Shown: positions 1-12,599 of the stretch, piece after piece
Layout of the letters: each line of letters starts with the position of its first letter
Position numbering within the stretch: position 1 is the first letter of the stretch
DNA from: Siphonodentalium dalli
Lineage: Eukaryota > Mollusca > Scaphopoda > Gadilida > Siphonodentaliidae
Direction of reading: 5' to 3'
DNA length: 64,000 bases
Assembly: GCA_032622095.1 (NCBI GenBank)
Contig: CP136066.1
Coordinates: 100,027,319 to 100,091,318 of the forward strand
Notes under the pieces: model-generated
What the model was told of the DNA's origin: nothing
Database searches by the model: none
Seen by the model: only the letters and a program-made list of their open reading frames with translations
Position numbers and translations under genes: made by a program

Positions 1-845
1 CATCTCCAGTTGGGGGGGATTGGCCAAAACTTGGCCATATGAAATTACTTTTGGCCATTTTCAAAAAATGAACCCTGGCTGTCTCAGAGGAAAATTGGAG
101 CGATTTGTGCTAGAAAGAATAAATATAGAAAATTATTGTATTGATCCCCTTATATATTGTTATCGTTGACAATGAACTATCTTCTCAAGAGATTTGATCT
201 CTTGAGAATGACAGCATATTTCAGGGCTTAAAATCTGCTGTGAATCGGAATCATGATTCTAAGTTTAATTCTCATAAAAGCAGCTGATTCGCTGTTGACA
301 TGCTATACCAGTATTTTGATTCTCACAAAATTTTATACATTTCTTTCCAGCAACTTGGTCACCACCAAACTTTATGTAGTACCGTGGCTCAAAATACAGG
401 TTGAGTTATATTTGGGGTTTGGTCAAATTCTTGATCACTTGGATCACCAGTGACTTTTAGCTGAAAATTTGAGTTCTCTTGGCATTACAAAATTAGGACT
501 GGCCTCTTGCCAACCAAACAGACAAACTATTAAATACATTGGCTAGCTATAATCGGATATTCGTAAGATCATTACAATTCACCAATAAATCTAATGGTAC
601 ATGTATGCCTATATTGCAACAAGTATTGTACATGTTATAGTTTAAGATTGGCTGTATCTTCCAAGTGGCAAACCGATTTCACAAACTGAGTTTGTTACTA
701 GGATTAGTTCATTCGCGTGCAGTGCATGGATTATGCTTTCAATTTGGAATCTTCTACCACTATTTTGGCAGTCAACTGCAAGCCAATCATTAACTATATA
801 ATATTGAATGGATTGGTTTCCCAATTTCAGCTAAATTTCACTCAC
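1..845. other. No gene recognised
   Basis: No convincing coding exon, RNA gene or repeat was found here. It lies 3' of the last visible exon of the minus-strand gene that follows, so it could be intron or 3' flank of that gene. Short open frames here lack splice context and any recognisable family pattern. Confidence 0.4.
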
Positions 846-3800
846 CGAATAACATCAGTAGCAGGAGAAGTCGGATGGAATATGGAGTGACTTGTGCTGG
901 AAAAGAAATATATGGTTATTGATAGCGTTGTTCCACTTTCATCATCTTCGAAAATGAATTGACCTCTTCTGAAGGACAGCACCTTTGTTTCTAGCAACTT
1001 CCCTTTCTTCAAGGTAAGATTAATAAAAACAATAAAACTAACATAAAAAATTAATAATGTATTTAGCTCAATTTTACTTTGTCATCCATGTGTGTCCATC
1101 AACAATTTCCTTTGGCACATCCTACAGGCCACATCCTTCATTCAATTGTCGCCAAAAATCTTTGGGATTTTCGGGAGCTTACCATTTATACCATTTTCAA
1201 CAATTAGCTTCTTTTTCCATTGAAGTTAACAATTTGTGCATTCAGGATTATTTTGTTGCATATGATAGAATAAGGAATATGGTATCAATTGACATGGTTT
1301 AAACTTTTATAAGGCTGGCATCATAACTTCGACAAATATGTACATTTCTTGTAGGGGTGAGAGGGGCATGTTGGAACATTTTTTTCAATCACACATACAG
1401 GGAAATGTGAGCATGGGCCCCTTCCTTTTTGTACGCCCTTTTGAAAAAAGGTCGTATGATGTAAATGGGTTGTCCGTCCGTCCGCTTTTGGTTTCCGGAT
1501 GATAACTTTAGATTGAATCGAGTGAACTGATCCAACTTTGGTATGTTAGTTTACCAAACTAAAATACAGATCTAGAGGTGCCACGATTATTGATTTTGAT
1601 AATCGATAATCTGTCGTCAATAATCGACTATAATCGATTAATCGTACCTAATATTAATAACATCAGTGGAAGTATTCCGTAATATGTCCTATTGCCATAT
1701 TGGCTGGGTGCTGGTTATTAAACTGCTATCGCTGCTTGTTTGAGGCATCGGCTGATGTAATTTTTGGCATGATATAAATTGTGTTAGTATGAGATAGAAA
1801 GGACATTCATGTTACGTTCGTTCAACAATTTAATTTGTAACTTGGTGAGAGTTGTCAAAACATTGGTAACGTTTGAATCATGGTTCAGTCCAATGAACTT
1901 TTTTCAGTGTTATATTGTGTTAAAGCTTTATTCAATCAATCCGGCTTTAAAGGTATTTAAATGTATAATATAATTGCAGGTACCGCTTACTTTGGAAATA
2001 TTGGTGGTTTCGGTCTGGTAGATTTTTTCTTGCTGATCACCTCTGCTTCTTCGTCATCTGATGAAATGTCATACCGTTTGTTAGCACTAGAATAAATGAA
2101 AGATATTGACTCAATTTATTAATTAATTAATCTGCCCTTTAGCACTTAACCAATTTACGTTAAATCCATAAACATAGTCACAAGTTAAAAGGACAAGCTC
2201 TGAATGATCTTTTGATCCAAATCTCAAAGTAACATCTCGCTACTGGATCTGGGCGTAAAATCTGCTATAGAAAGTTATATACATGAACTTAGACAAAATA
2301 AGATTATCACAACCGATTTCACTAAAGGAAACTTGGACAATCTGATTTAAAAGGTGCCGACTCAGAGCTGGCCGACTGAGCAACGTTACCCATGCATGAA
2401 ATAAGTGCATGTAGTGCACAATACTTGCAATGGCGATGATTATTAACTAAATTTAGATTGATGGATAATAATTGCTGTCATAGCTTGGGAGTATACTGAG
2501 CCATGGTGATTTTTGCATGGTGTCATCGCTGACTGACAGTCTGACATGCTTCAGCAATGCAATACCCCCTCACTGTTGGTCGTTATTGAAAATTGTTCTG
2601 ATTGGCACTACTAATTCATTCAGTGTGGGCTTAAAATTATTGACACAGTATATGAGGTACATGCTCAACAGGAAACTACTACAATGTAGTAAGGTCAGCT
2701 GTGCACAGGTTTCTTTTGAGTCTGTTTCGTCTCCACAAGATAATTGAACAAATAACTCCATATTAATGCATGGCATATGTGCCGGGTACATGGAGGTGTA
2801 TTGTATCTATAATATCAGACTGTTTGGCCAATGTCAATATCCTTTTTTTAGACTGGTTGCAATTGTTTAATTCTAGAGTCAATGCAATGGTTGTATTGCG
2901 TACATTTATTAAAATGCTTAGATACTATAACAGATTTTTTGTTTGTTTTGGCAATCGGTAAAATTCAACTGCGAAGTACAATTAATATCCAATCCGATTC
3001 CGATTATCGCAACATCACTAATAGTAACAAACCTTCTCTGCCTTTTTTTTGGTGGCTCGTCTTGGCAGCTTGATAACTCGCTTGTTTCGACAGACTGAGG
3101 CAGTTTTTGCCTTGCCTTCTCATAGTCTCCTGCAGGTTGAGAGATAATAAACATGGGAAGAGTTGTCTATGAGTTCTTATTGAGGTTAAAAAAAAAAAAA
3201 ATCATAAACAATCTTTATAAACAATCTTCATAAACAATCTTTAGTAGTATGGACAAGTACTACTAAATAATAACTCTATTCACTACCGGTACTAAATAAT
3301 GTATAGTCTACAGTATAGATATAAATTTTTCCACATCACTCATTTGAAAAGTTGTCGATTTTCCACTGTTAGGCGACACCAATTTTTAAGTCTGGTTTAC
3401 GAACATGTGGGGAGAAAAAATGTAGATGCAGGAGGGAAAAAAATAAAAATAAAAAAAGTTGTCCCCCCAATTTATATCAAGTAAATCAGGAGTAAATCGT
3501 GGAATTTTACATAAATTTTCCAAAAATTGTAAAAAAATGTTTTTGAATGAAATTCTGAACAAAACAAGACATTTCTTGTCATGAAATACATGAAAATATG
3601 GATCTGTAAATGATCATAAGCAGAACCGGATGCGACAGAACATGAAGATCAGTACGGTATGCGTGTAAAACATTTTGGGAGAAAAACGTTTTATTTTTTT
3701 TCATGAAATGGAAAAAAAGTTGTAGGAGGTGTTCGTAAACCAGACTTAAAAATTGGTGTCGCCTTACTAAGAGGAAATCTACATTTAATTAATAAATAGG

Positions 3801-5404
3801 GTAATACTTGGTTGGTTCGAAATTAAAGGCCTTCTGTTTCAGACTGATGTGGTTACCTTGGGCTGATATCAGGCCTAATTTCAAACCAACCACTTAATAT
3901 CTAAGTGTTTACTCATTATAATCATGGAATCTTTTATGCATATTCGATCATACATGTAGCAGGTTGATGTGTTGGTGTGTTTAGCTCTAGACATTATGAA
4001 TTCAAGGGACCCAGTGGGCGATCCATAAAACGAACCCATTATTTTTTTGGTGCCAAAAATAAATGGGACGTAATTCCATATAAAGAGTTGTTTTGTACAA
4101 ATCCAGTGATATGTGATTTCTGATTGCCAGACACCAATGCCTCAAAGTGCAACAAATCGCAGGAAAGCGGAATTCTGTTTTACAGTTGATTATTCCAATT
4201 TCATCCAAAACAAATTCAGAGTCATTTCATAAAATCATGGAAACCATACATGCAAAAATATGTCAGGGTTTTCGAAGCACAGAATTCCTGTATGATGCAC
4301 ATTGCAGGCTGTTTGATATGAGTTTCTGTTGCCAACTATGGCAACTTTGTGCTATTTTGTGATGGAATATCTGAACCGCTGACCGATTTGGTGTCGATCT
4401 CAAATGAAATCTTAAATATTCACAGGTCATATTTTTAGGCATAAAAACTAAATATATGTTTACAGTATCAGAGGCAAAAAAATAGGAGCAGGGGATTTAT
4501 TATTATTTTTATTTCCCCCCCCCCAAAACTGGTATTTACATATGGTGGTTGCTTCTGGTGGGTATTTTCGGGGAGAATGCTTTATTCAATCAAACAAAGC
4601 CTGAACATAACACATTGATGTAAATATACGCCACACCATGTAAGTATACTCACCACCTCGCCATGTAAGTAAACAGACCACCCCATGTAAGTACTAGTAG
4701 ACTCACCACACCATGTAAATAGACACATCACCCCATCTAAGTAGACAGTAGACACACCACCCATGTAAGTTCATGCCTATAGGCATCTGAACATCAAAGA
4801 TGTAAACATGTAGTTATCCATCAGATCTCCGATTGAGATCTCTTTTTCCAGTTCAAATTTAGAGTTAATATTTTTTTAACAGACTAAGAGTTATTACTTC
4901 AAGCTAAAAAAAAATAATGTAATATTTTAGACCACACTACAAAGGGTTAATTCAGTTGCCAATGGCTATTTTACCGATGGGGAAATCATATAGAAGAGGG
5001 GTGATGTATATTTTACAGCCCTCATAATTGGCTATGGCAATCAGCAATGCTGAAGCAAACTGGGCCATGGCAAAGGGTTGCTTAAAAACAGGGAGGGGGA
5101 TTAGTTAGTAGTACAGGCGGGTAGTTTTTGGAGGGGGGGATATACCGTAAAGACACTTATTTCTGTTATGCCTCACTGTATATACATACCTGTAATATAC
5201 ATAATCTTTATTTCTAATAATTCCCAGCTGGTTGTCGGCTGGACATGACCCAATACTGTTTTAACACAGCTGTATGTATTCGGCGGCCAGAAGCATTTGC
5301 ACTCTTTTTTTCCATCCTCTTGGTCCAAAAACCATTCAGTAGAAACTACTGCTGTGGAATTGTTGTTCAAAAATTCCACGATTGCCAATTTTGGTGAGGT
5401 TGAG
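846..5404 (-). CDS. DUF4806-associated-family-like gene, four minus-strand exons (partial)
   Basis: Four exons on the minus strand, in transcript order 5404-5190, 3129-3033, 2086-1991 and 896-846, each with AG acceptor and GT donor, join in one open frame (phases 1, 2, 2). The first encodes a small beta-rich domain with an AIVEF-type strand, a VSTEWF strand and a CFWPP motif. The second has DYEKARQKL followed by a TSELSS segment and a KKRQRR basic run. The third carries an acidic SSDDEEAE stretch, then a KSTRPKPP segment. This order matches the N-terminal half of many animal proteins that end in a DUF4806 domain and are presumed nuclear; that C-terminal domain is not visible here. The initiator ATG upstream of 5404 and the exons beyond 846 were not found. 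The introns hold MITEs. Splice sites and frame are seen directly; family assignment is from memory of the pattern; function is unknown. Confidence 0.55.
1428..1800. repeat. Dispersed repeats: CCGTCCGT-type fragment plus ATCGAT-rich element copy
   Basis: Bases 1428-1520 (GTACGCCCTTTTGAAAAAAGG, then TCCGTCCGTCCG) match in reverse a segment near 22620-22710. Bases about 1573-1800 begin GAGGTGCCACGATTATTGAT and match both ends of the inverted-repeat element at 5752-7213. This is a solo end or a truncated copy of that element inside an intron of the minus-strand gene. Confidence 0.6.
3372..3763. mobile_element. PIF/Harbinger-like MITE with TTA duplication
   Basis: A 392-bp unit has near-perfect 34-bp inverted ends (GGCGACACCAATTTTTAAG and its complement). 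It is flanked by TTA at 3369-3371 and 3764-3766. A 3-bp TTA duplication and GG-starting ends are typical of PIF/Harbinger elements. It has no coding capacity, so it is non-autonomous. Confidence 0.75.
4615..4770. repeat. Short minisatellite, CCATGTAAGT units
   Basis: About six degenerate units of 25-30 bp, each containing CACCCCATGTAAGTA or a close variant. The short reverse-strand open frame across it is an artefact of the repeat. Confidence 0.7.
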
Positions 5405-5751
5405 CTATGAGAAAACATTATATATGAGCATTAAATTAAATATATCTATGTACAAGTGTATGTTTTCATTTCAGACAATATGACTATACACATCAAAAGA
5501 GGAATAAAATAGAGACAAATTTGTGAAATAGGAGTACAAGTATAATAAGTCTTTGCACCATTTATTATATTTAGACTTCTTTTTTCAGGACAGGAATAAG
5601 GAGTGTTCAGACAAGTCCATTGCGGATGTCACATTGCAATTAGATTAGAGGGCAATAACACTTTAATAAAGATATAAGAAGCTGTGATGCATCCATTAAG
5701 TTGTATCCATTAACACACCCAAACTTGCTTATTGTTGTAGCCAATTTCGAG

Positions 5752-7213
5752 TGGAGGTGGCACAATTACTGATTTTGGTAATCGGTAATCGGTCGTCAAA
5801 ATTTGACTGTAATCGATTTATTCGTACCTAATATTAATAATGTTAGTGGAAGTATTCCGTAATATGGTCTATTGACAGGGTGCTGTTTAACTGCTCTCGC
5901 TGTTTTTTTCAGGCATCTGCTCACATAATTGTTACACTAATGAAGTGGATTATAAAACACCGGTAATGATAATGAGATATAAGAGATTTGTCATGATGTT
6001 TCTTATAGGGGTGCCGTGATTAATCGTATAATCGATGAACCGTTGATAAAGCCGATAATCAATTACAATTTCTGTCGTCTATTAATGTGCGTTTATTTAT
6101 TTCGGACATTGGAAAATGCCGGTTATTGTTGAATAGCCTGATTATTTTACACAGTTTAATCTACAGCTGAGAATGTAACAAACTTTGATTATTTATCAAA
6201 GAGATTCTGACCACATGAGACTACAATATATATGTTGTAAGCAGTCAACAGTTCATTTGATGATGCGACATGGTTACTCTTCGGGTCGTTGTATATTCTT
6301 CAAATTGGTGGCACTGCAGCTTTGAACTTATGCCGATGTCGTTGTATATTTCTACAAGTATGGGGCACTGTCTTTGAAATGGGATGCCTGTCAATGAACT
6401 CAATGCACTTGCCCTTGAATCTCATTTGAACAAAGGAGAGTTGATTAACATTCACTCGAAACCAGGGAACCTACATGTGCAGCATTTTAATCAGCGATAT
6501 TCTCCGCTGTTACTAGTACAGGCTATCGCTTATTGTGTGGTGACTGCTGAATGAAATTGACTATTACCAGATACTGAACTTGTTCTGAGTCCTGAAATTA
6601 GCGGGTGGGTCCCAACTTTGCTGGAATCACGAAATTGAGGTCAATAAAATAGATCTGACATTTTAAGGCCTCATGAATTTGATTTTTGTTATATACATGC
6701 TGATACATGATTTGACCAAATTTCCCCCATTTTTGGCGCCAAGTCTGAGGGTCAAGTATAGGTCACACAGATTGACAGGCACCCGGAATGAATTCATGAC
6801 ACTCAATATAGGTTAAAAATATTCAGTTTATCGCATATTTTCGACCAAACTATTAGGAACCACCGTCTTTCATTCCTAATTTTATATTGCTTGTTTGTTT
6901 GGCTATTAAATTAATCGCTACGTTCGTTCCAATGAACTCGCACATATTATAACCATGACATCACCGAGAACTACGCTCTTATTGAATACATCATTAGTCA
7001 TTACCGGTGGTTTTTGACACACTTTATTAACATAAACATTACATCAACTGATGTCTCAAACAAGCAGCAATAGCAGTTAACCAGCACCCAGCGAATACGG
7101 CAATAGGCCATATTACAGATTACTTCCAATCATGTCATTAATATTAGTACGATTAATCGATTATAGTCGATTATTGCCGACCGATTATCAAAAATCAATA
7201 ATCGTGGCACCTC
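5752..7213. mobile_element. Inverted-repeat non-autonomous DNA element (ATCGAT-rich ends)
   Basis: Inverted ends of about 250 bp face each other. The left end starts GGAGGTGGCACAATTACTGA; the right end finishes AATCGTGGCACCTC. Both arms continue through TAATCGATT, ACCTAATATTAATAA and a CACCGGTAATGA segment. A second, shorter ATCGAT-type motif at 6010 (GGTGCCGTGATTAATCG) suggests nesting or rearrangement. I saw no clear target-site duplication and no transposase, so the superfamily is unassigned. A related solo end lies at 1573-1800. Confidence 0.6.
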
Positions 7214-9357
7214 TTGTTTCATATCTTCGAAGTGAAGTGAATTCCACCTAATAGTACTATTAGTATGCTCACAGGCTGAACAGACTATTTGTTGCAGAAA
7301 CCTGTATATGTCAAAATATTAGTTTTTTAGGTACCACTCTTTCTAGTCGAGTCTCTGGAGGAGGAAGAAAATAGAATAAATGTACATACTGAAATAAGCA
7401 AAGTGCAGGGTGGAAATTCACAAGTTGAATAGACACGCATGCATTTATTTGGAACATGAGAGAAGCAGGTATGCTATCAGGAAAAACAAATTCTGACCAA
7501 ACAACCCTAAATTAATGTTTATGGATACTTTTTATCATTTGGTTTTTAGTATGTTGAATATAAAGGGTTAATATACTTTTTCCTGATGAGAAATGTGTTG
7601 AATTTAATTTGAGGTTTTGAAAACTATTTTTCAGAAATGCACTGGACTAATATTAGGCCATTTAAATAAAAAGGATTGATTCTCAGCAATTTAAAAAAAT
7701 TAAATCAGTGAGGGATTTTATTATTTTTTATTTATTTGTTGCGATGCAAGCTCCATGCAGAGTTCAGTCCCCTACATAGGACTTACCACTGCCAGCACCT
7801 ACATTGTGCATTTATTTATTTCAGATTGTAGCTTGCAATTAATTTAGTCTAAGTCTGCGAGGTGCTAGATTTATTACTAGAACGGGCAGCTTAATTATTG
7901 CGATCTTTACGCCAAGGTTGGTGGCGATATTTACTTGATTTTACCTAACAAATCAAAATCTGATATATATATCCAAAACCTCGATAAAACATACTTAGAT
8001 CAACAAATGTGATGCAAAACTAACATTGGCTTGTATGCGATAACGTTTTTCTTAACTATACATTGTTGGCCTGTGTAAAGAAATAGTCCCTGATAAATAA
8101 TGACTCGTTGGCATACTTAATGGTATATATTTATATTTCTGAGAAAACTCAAAATGCGTTCTCTCACTTTATGTTGAAAATGATTGTTCTTCGACCCAGT
8201 GAAGGTCATATTTCAACCTTTAACACCACATCATCAATGAACTTCATTAAAGCTACAGTCATTTATATGATTTTACTATGATGCTGTCTTGTCACCTATT
8301 TTCATTTAGGTAATTCTAAAATTTCAATTCCATGGTGGGAATAAAAGTGTTCAATGTAGACTATTTTATTCACTGCTCTGGTGCCTGAGAATCAATTATT
8401 TTCTTCTTTTTTTTATTGCCTTACTGTTCCTTTTTTACTTTTAGTTATCATCAAACCAGCTGGTAGGACAAATTCCTCACCAAAGATAGTAAATCAGTGG
8501 ACTAGAGTAATATAATGATAAGTTTTAGAGCCATTCTAAGGCGAGACCAAGGTTTTTAACTTGTTAACTGCGTTGCACTCAAAGTTTCCTTTGACATAAA
8601 CAAGCTAGTGAAATTGGTTAGGATAAGGTTTTAATGTTAAAATATATATTTCACATTACATTACTACTGTCAGTTGACAACACTTGTGGAGTTCAGAACA
8701 ATATCATTTTCAATTAATCCAGTCACAATTGTGAGATTAAAAGGGACGTACAGCCTTTGCTGTAGGGTATAATTTAGAAATAACATCAAATTATGATAAT
8801 TTCCTCAAGACTATACCAATAGTATGGCATAATGATGATATGAGGGTAATATTATTCACAAAAACACTTTGTCTGAGAAAATACAGATCGACTGTTGTTT
8901 AGTTTCTTGAAAAAAGCACAGTGAACGATACAGAAATTCAAAGTGGTCTATAAACAATGAGTTTCATAACGTTTTGATGTTTGTTTACATAAAGAATGGT
9001 ACAAATGTGACAATAACATGCAATGTACGCGATATTTATGATTTTGGTATAAGAACAACATCTGTCTTATCATATAATATTCTGTCTTTTTATGGTGGTT
9101 TTAGTTGGACAAATAAAATAATAGTTGACTGTTTTAAGAGCAATAGCCACTGCGAATTAAATTTAATTACAGATATAGGGGATTTTAAATGAGCAGTCAA
9201 CACTAAAACCCTGATATAGAAATACATATACACATGACTTTGACATAAAACAGCATTATCCCAACTGATTTCACTAGCTAGTTTACATGGAAGGAAACTT
9301 GGACTAACACTCTTACAGTAATTGTCCCATAATAGCAATCTAACAGAGTATACTTCC
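7214..9357. other. No gene recognised
   Basis: AT-rich DNA with no exon, RNA or clear repeat that I could support. Open frames around 8974-9338 occur on both strands but lack recognisable motifs or conserved splice structure. Confidence 0.4.
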
Positions 9358-10211
9358 CAGTCTAATAAAAACCAGACCGTGTTTCATTTCAATCAACTTA
9401 CGGTCTGAAGACACTCATGGTTAAAATTATTTCAAACGAAAGAAATCTAGCCAATTCGCAGCAAGCGATGCGTTGGTTGACCAATGAATAGCTTCTTGCA
9501 AATCAATTAACATACACTTATGAATATAAGCCACACCCGCGGCATTGGACTGCAATCTCACGAAGTTATCATATAAACGACATGTTAGTGTTGTGTATCT
9601 TAACTGACCACACGTTGTATGTTCAAAATCACAACTAACGTATGTTTATTCATATTGGGAATGTTCAGACAGACCAAGTAAACATAACAGAATTGTATTT
9701 GCAAAGATATTTTTTTTAAATATTATTTTCTCCTAACGGATATTACGTCACGTGCCAAATAAGGATAAATTTACAACTTACGTAGTAAACACTGGTAAAT
9801 TCCAAGGCCGTATTGTAAACAAAGAGATGACGCAACATGACCGCGGTACAGGTACAGCTCAATAAAATTTCTAAAGAGCGTGCTTATCGCTATGTTGTCA
9901 TTACATTGTGCTTTATTTATAATATAGCATCTGAATTGCTAAATTTGTATTCTGCATGTATAGTGAAGCCATTAACATTGAGAGCATTTTATTGCACAGA
10001 AGAAGAGTGACAACTCTTAAATGCTTACATGACCTCGGGCGCACGTGTGTAGATATATGTGTGTATGCAATGATAAAACACTGCCTTATGAATATAAATG
10101 AGTTTCACAAAAAAGGGAATTCCCCCTTCATCTCTGAAATCAGATTCCATGCGAGTGTTGTCAGACCGTAAGTTGATTGAAATGAAACACGGTCTGGTTT
10201 TTATTAGACTG
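9358..10211. mobile_element. MITE-like element with 50-bp perfect inverted ends
   Basis: Bases 9358-9407 (CAGTCTAATAAAAACCAGAC onward) are repeated as the reverse complement at 10162-10211 with essentially no mismatch, which implies recent activity. The 850-bp body carries no recognisable transposase. The right flank has a short CATGCATACTTC direct repeat and the left flank ends in ATACTTCC, but no clean duplication could be fixed. Confidence 0.7.
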
Positions 10212-11839
10212 CATGCATACTTCCATGCATACTTCCATGCATGTGAACAATATATATTTAACTGATTAACTGTTTGGAACAGTTGAAAATGCCTAGTACT
10301 GAGTATTCTGTATTCGTATTTACACTTTTTCAATCAGGCCATACAAAAAACAAATTGATTCTCAGGTATTTTTATTTAATCTGAGTGAGGAAGGATTTTT
10401 TCTTTATTTATATTTATGTCTTGTGATATATATGAAAAACAGGGTCCATTTTATTCAATGCCATTGTTCCTGAGAATCTATTCTTTTTTATGTTTGGTCT
10501 GAGGATAACTACATGTCTTGAATGGGCTGAAATGTCAATGAAGTTGACAAAAATATACCTTTGATCAGTAATTGTCACGGGAGCAGATTTTGTTCCCACT
10601 CTATATACTCTTGAGTGCCTAATAAAAGTACAGGGTGGAATAATAGTACAGGTTGGAAAATGTCGCGTAACTGAATAATAGTACAGGGCGGAATAAACGT
10701 ACAGACTGGAAATATTAGTACCATACATCCCAACAAAACGCACCATCTGACTGGTTTACTGATGCCATCATTAAGTTATTCACCTAAGCCATATGGTTTT
10801 CGTTCTATTCCTATACCTAACTTAATTAATGAACTCGTGTTGGAACATGATATTGTCATTTTGACACCAATGCAATGATATAATTTATTATATGACTATT
10901 CTTCCTTAAATACCACTATCATTTGACAATCTAATCTAAATTATCGGATCACATTGAGTGAGTCGAGAGCTTTCCGATGAATGGCAACAAGCCATATTTC
11001 CAACTAAATCCTGAAAAGTTGCCCATAATTCTGCTTTGGTTAAGAGGTTGATTACTTTGGGCATTACTGTACGTCCAGTTACGCTTTCACATGCCAATAA
11101 TTTAACTTGAGATAGGAAAGGTTTTAATTATACCTTCAAATAGTTCAATATTGAAATGACTACAGTGACTGTGATTGAGTCACTATCAGGTTATTACATT
11201 TCGGTGAACCAAGGGAAGGACCAGTCTGTTCAACACGGGGAAATTGTGTGCACCCAAATAAACAGACATAACAGTCACATAAACGATGCCAGACAACCAC
11301 TATATTGCAATTATCATTTACTAAATAATATCAACTTCAAGACTGACCACAATCTGTTATTAAAAATACTAAATTTCGCTTCCGCGAGTTTTACCGTCAA
11401 ATTTCGCGCATTAGACTGGTCCTTGATTTGGTTCACCAGAAACTTGAAAACATAACAACCTGACCCTTTCTGCTGCAGTGATCATAAACATTTTGACAAG
11501 AGAGACAAGTGCAGATTTTAACACCCGAAGAATTAAGAATGGCGAATGCTTTGGCCTACATGTGCGAAAGCAAAAGCTCTTGTCTCCTGGTATTACAGGA
11601 CAGTGCCTTGTGATAATGACCCCATCGTGCTTTAATCAGGGGACAGTAAAAGTTGGGGCATGTAGATAATATTTCATACCAGGCAGTCCTTCCCATGAGG
11701 AAAACCCAGCGAGAGCATTTATTTGCTCTCGTAATTCAGAAGACGGGTGTAATATTGCACCCATACTATAATTGTATAGTTGGGTTTTTCTCAAACAAAA
11801 AGTCATTGTGGAATAGACAATTCACAGTTATACTTTAGT
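10212..11839. other. No gene recognised
   Basis: Several open frames of up to 110 codons exist on either strand (for example 10414-10746 minus and 11156-11455 plus), but none shows a known domain, splice context or plausible composition. I see nothing else to annotate. Confidence 0.35.
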
Positions 11840-12150
11840 ATGGCTTTAGGGGTTACTCTCACCAAAAAAAAGTGCTGAAGGGTACACAGGGTTTGTGATC
11901 GGCACGAACGCCATTACTTAAATTGCGTTTATGAAAATCTGGCGCCCATTAGCAGTTTGTTTTCAGTACATTTTAATATGCATTGGAACATAAACAATTA
12001 TTCCCTAACAGAAATCATGGCAGATACGAAGACTGAATGTCCTTTAGAATGACATTTCAAACCCTGTGTACCCTTCAGCACATTTTGAAAATCCTGTGTA
12101 CCCTTCAGCACTTTTTTTGGTGAGAGTGACCCCTTCAGCTTTAGTATGCC
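11840..12150. mobile_element. Small MITE with GTGCTGAAGGGTACACAGG inverted ends
   Basis: The left arm (about 11845-11901) reads GGGTTACTCTCACC, an A-run, then the 19-base motif in the name. The right arm (about 12050-12144) carries the reverse complement, with the motif duplicated. CTTTAGTATG flanks both sides and may mark the target duplication. No coding capacity. Confidence 0.6.
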
Positions 12151-12399
12151 ATAGTTGTATACTTTAGTATGCCATAGTTGAACTGAGATGGTAAAGGATC
12201 TAAATAAACCTTAAAATAGTTCAATATTGAACTAATTCTCCATTAGTATTTTGAGAAGAAGGACGGGTGCGAATTTTAGCACCCGTGAATTGAAAATTAC
12301 GGGTGCGAGAGCAATCACTCCAGTCTCCTGAGAAGGACTGATACCAGCAGGAACATTGTTTGGAATGGAAAACGACTTTTCAGTGATAACAAATGTAAA

Positions 12400-12549
12400 T
12401 AGAATTTTAATGGTAACAGCCTGAATTGTACAAAACCAACTGCAACAATTCAACAAACCAAAATTAAAAAGTTGTTTGTTTTGCAGTTTGAGCAGAACAG
12501 TTTCCAATTTAGCGGCATTCAGTTCTGATCCGCCAGTCGACGCCATCAT
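12400..12549 (-). CDS. Possible first coding exon, unidentified gene
   Basis: A minus-strand ATG-ATG-GCG start at 12549 opens a frame whose first 30 or so residues (MMASTGGSELNAAKLETVLL onward) look like a real, helix-forming N-terminus. A GT donor such as the one in TTTTGGTTTGTTG could end the exon near 12455. No second exon or family was recognised, and the frame simply runs on to 12232 without the donor. It could be chance. Confidence 0.2.
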
Positions 12550-12599
12550 AAATTGATCAAGTCACATCTCGCATGACTAAATCAGAATGTGAATTAATT

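Noticed and set aside
1003-1016. Possible plus-strand splice donor CTTCAAGGTAAGATT
   Set aside because: No matching acceptor or open exon on the plus strand; the supported exon here (846-896) is on the minus strand.
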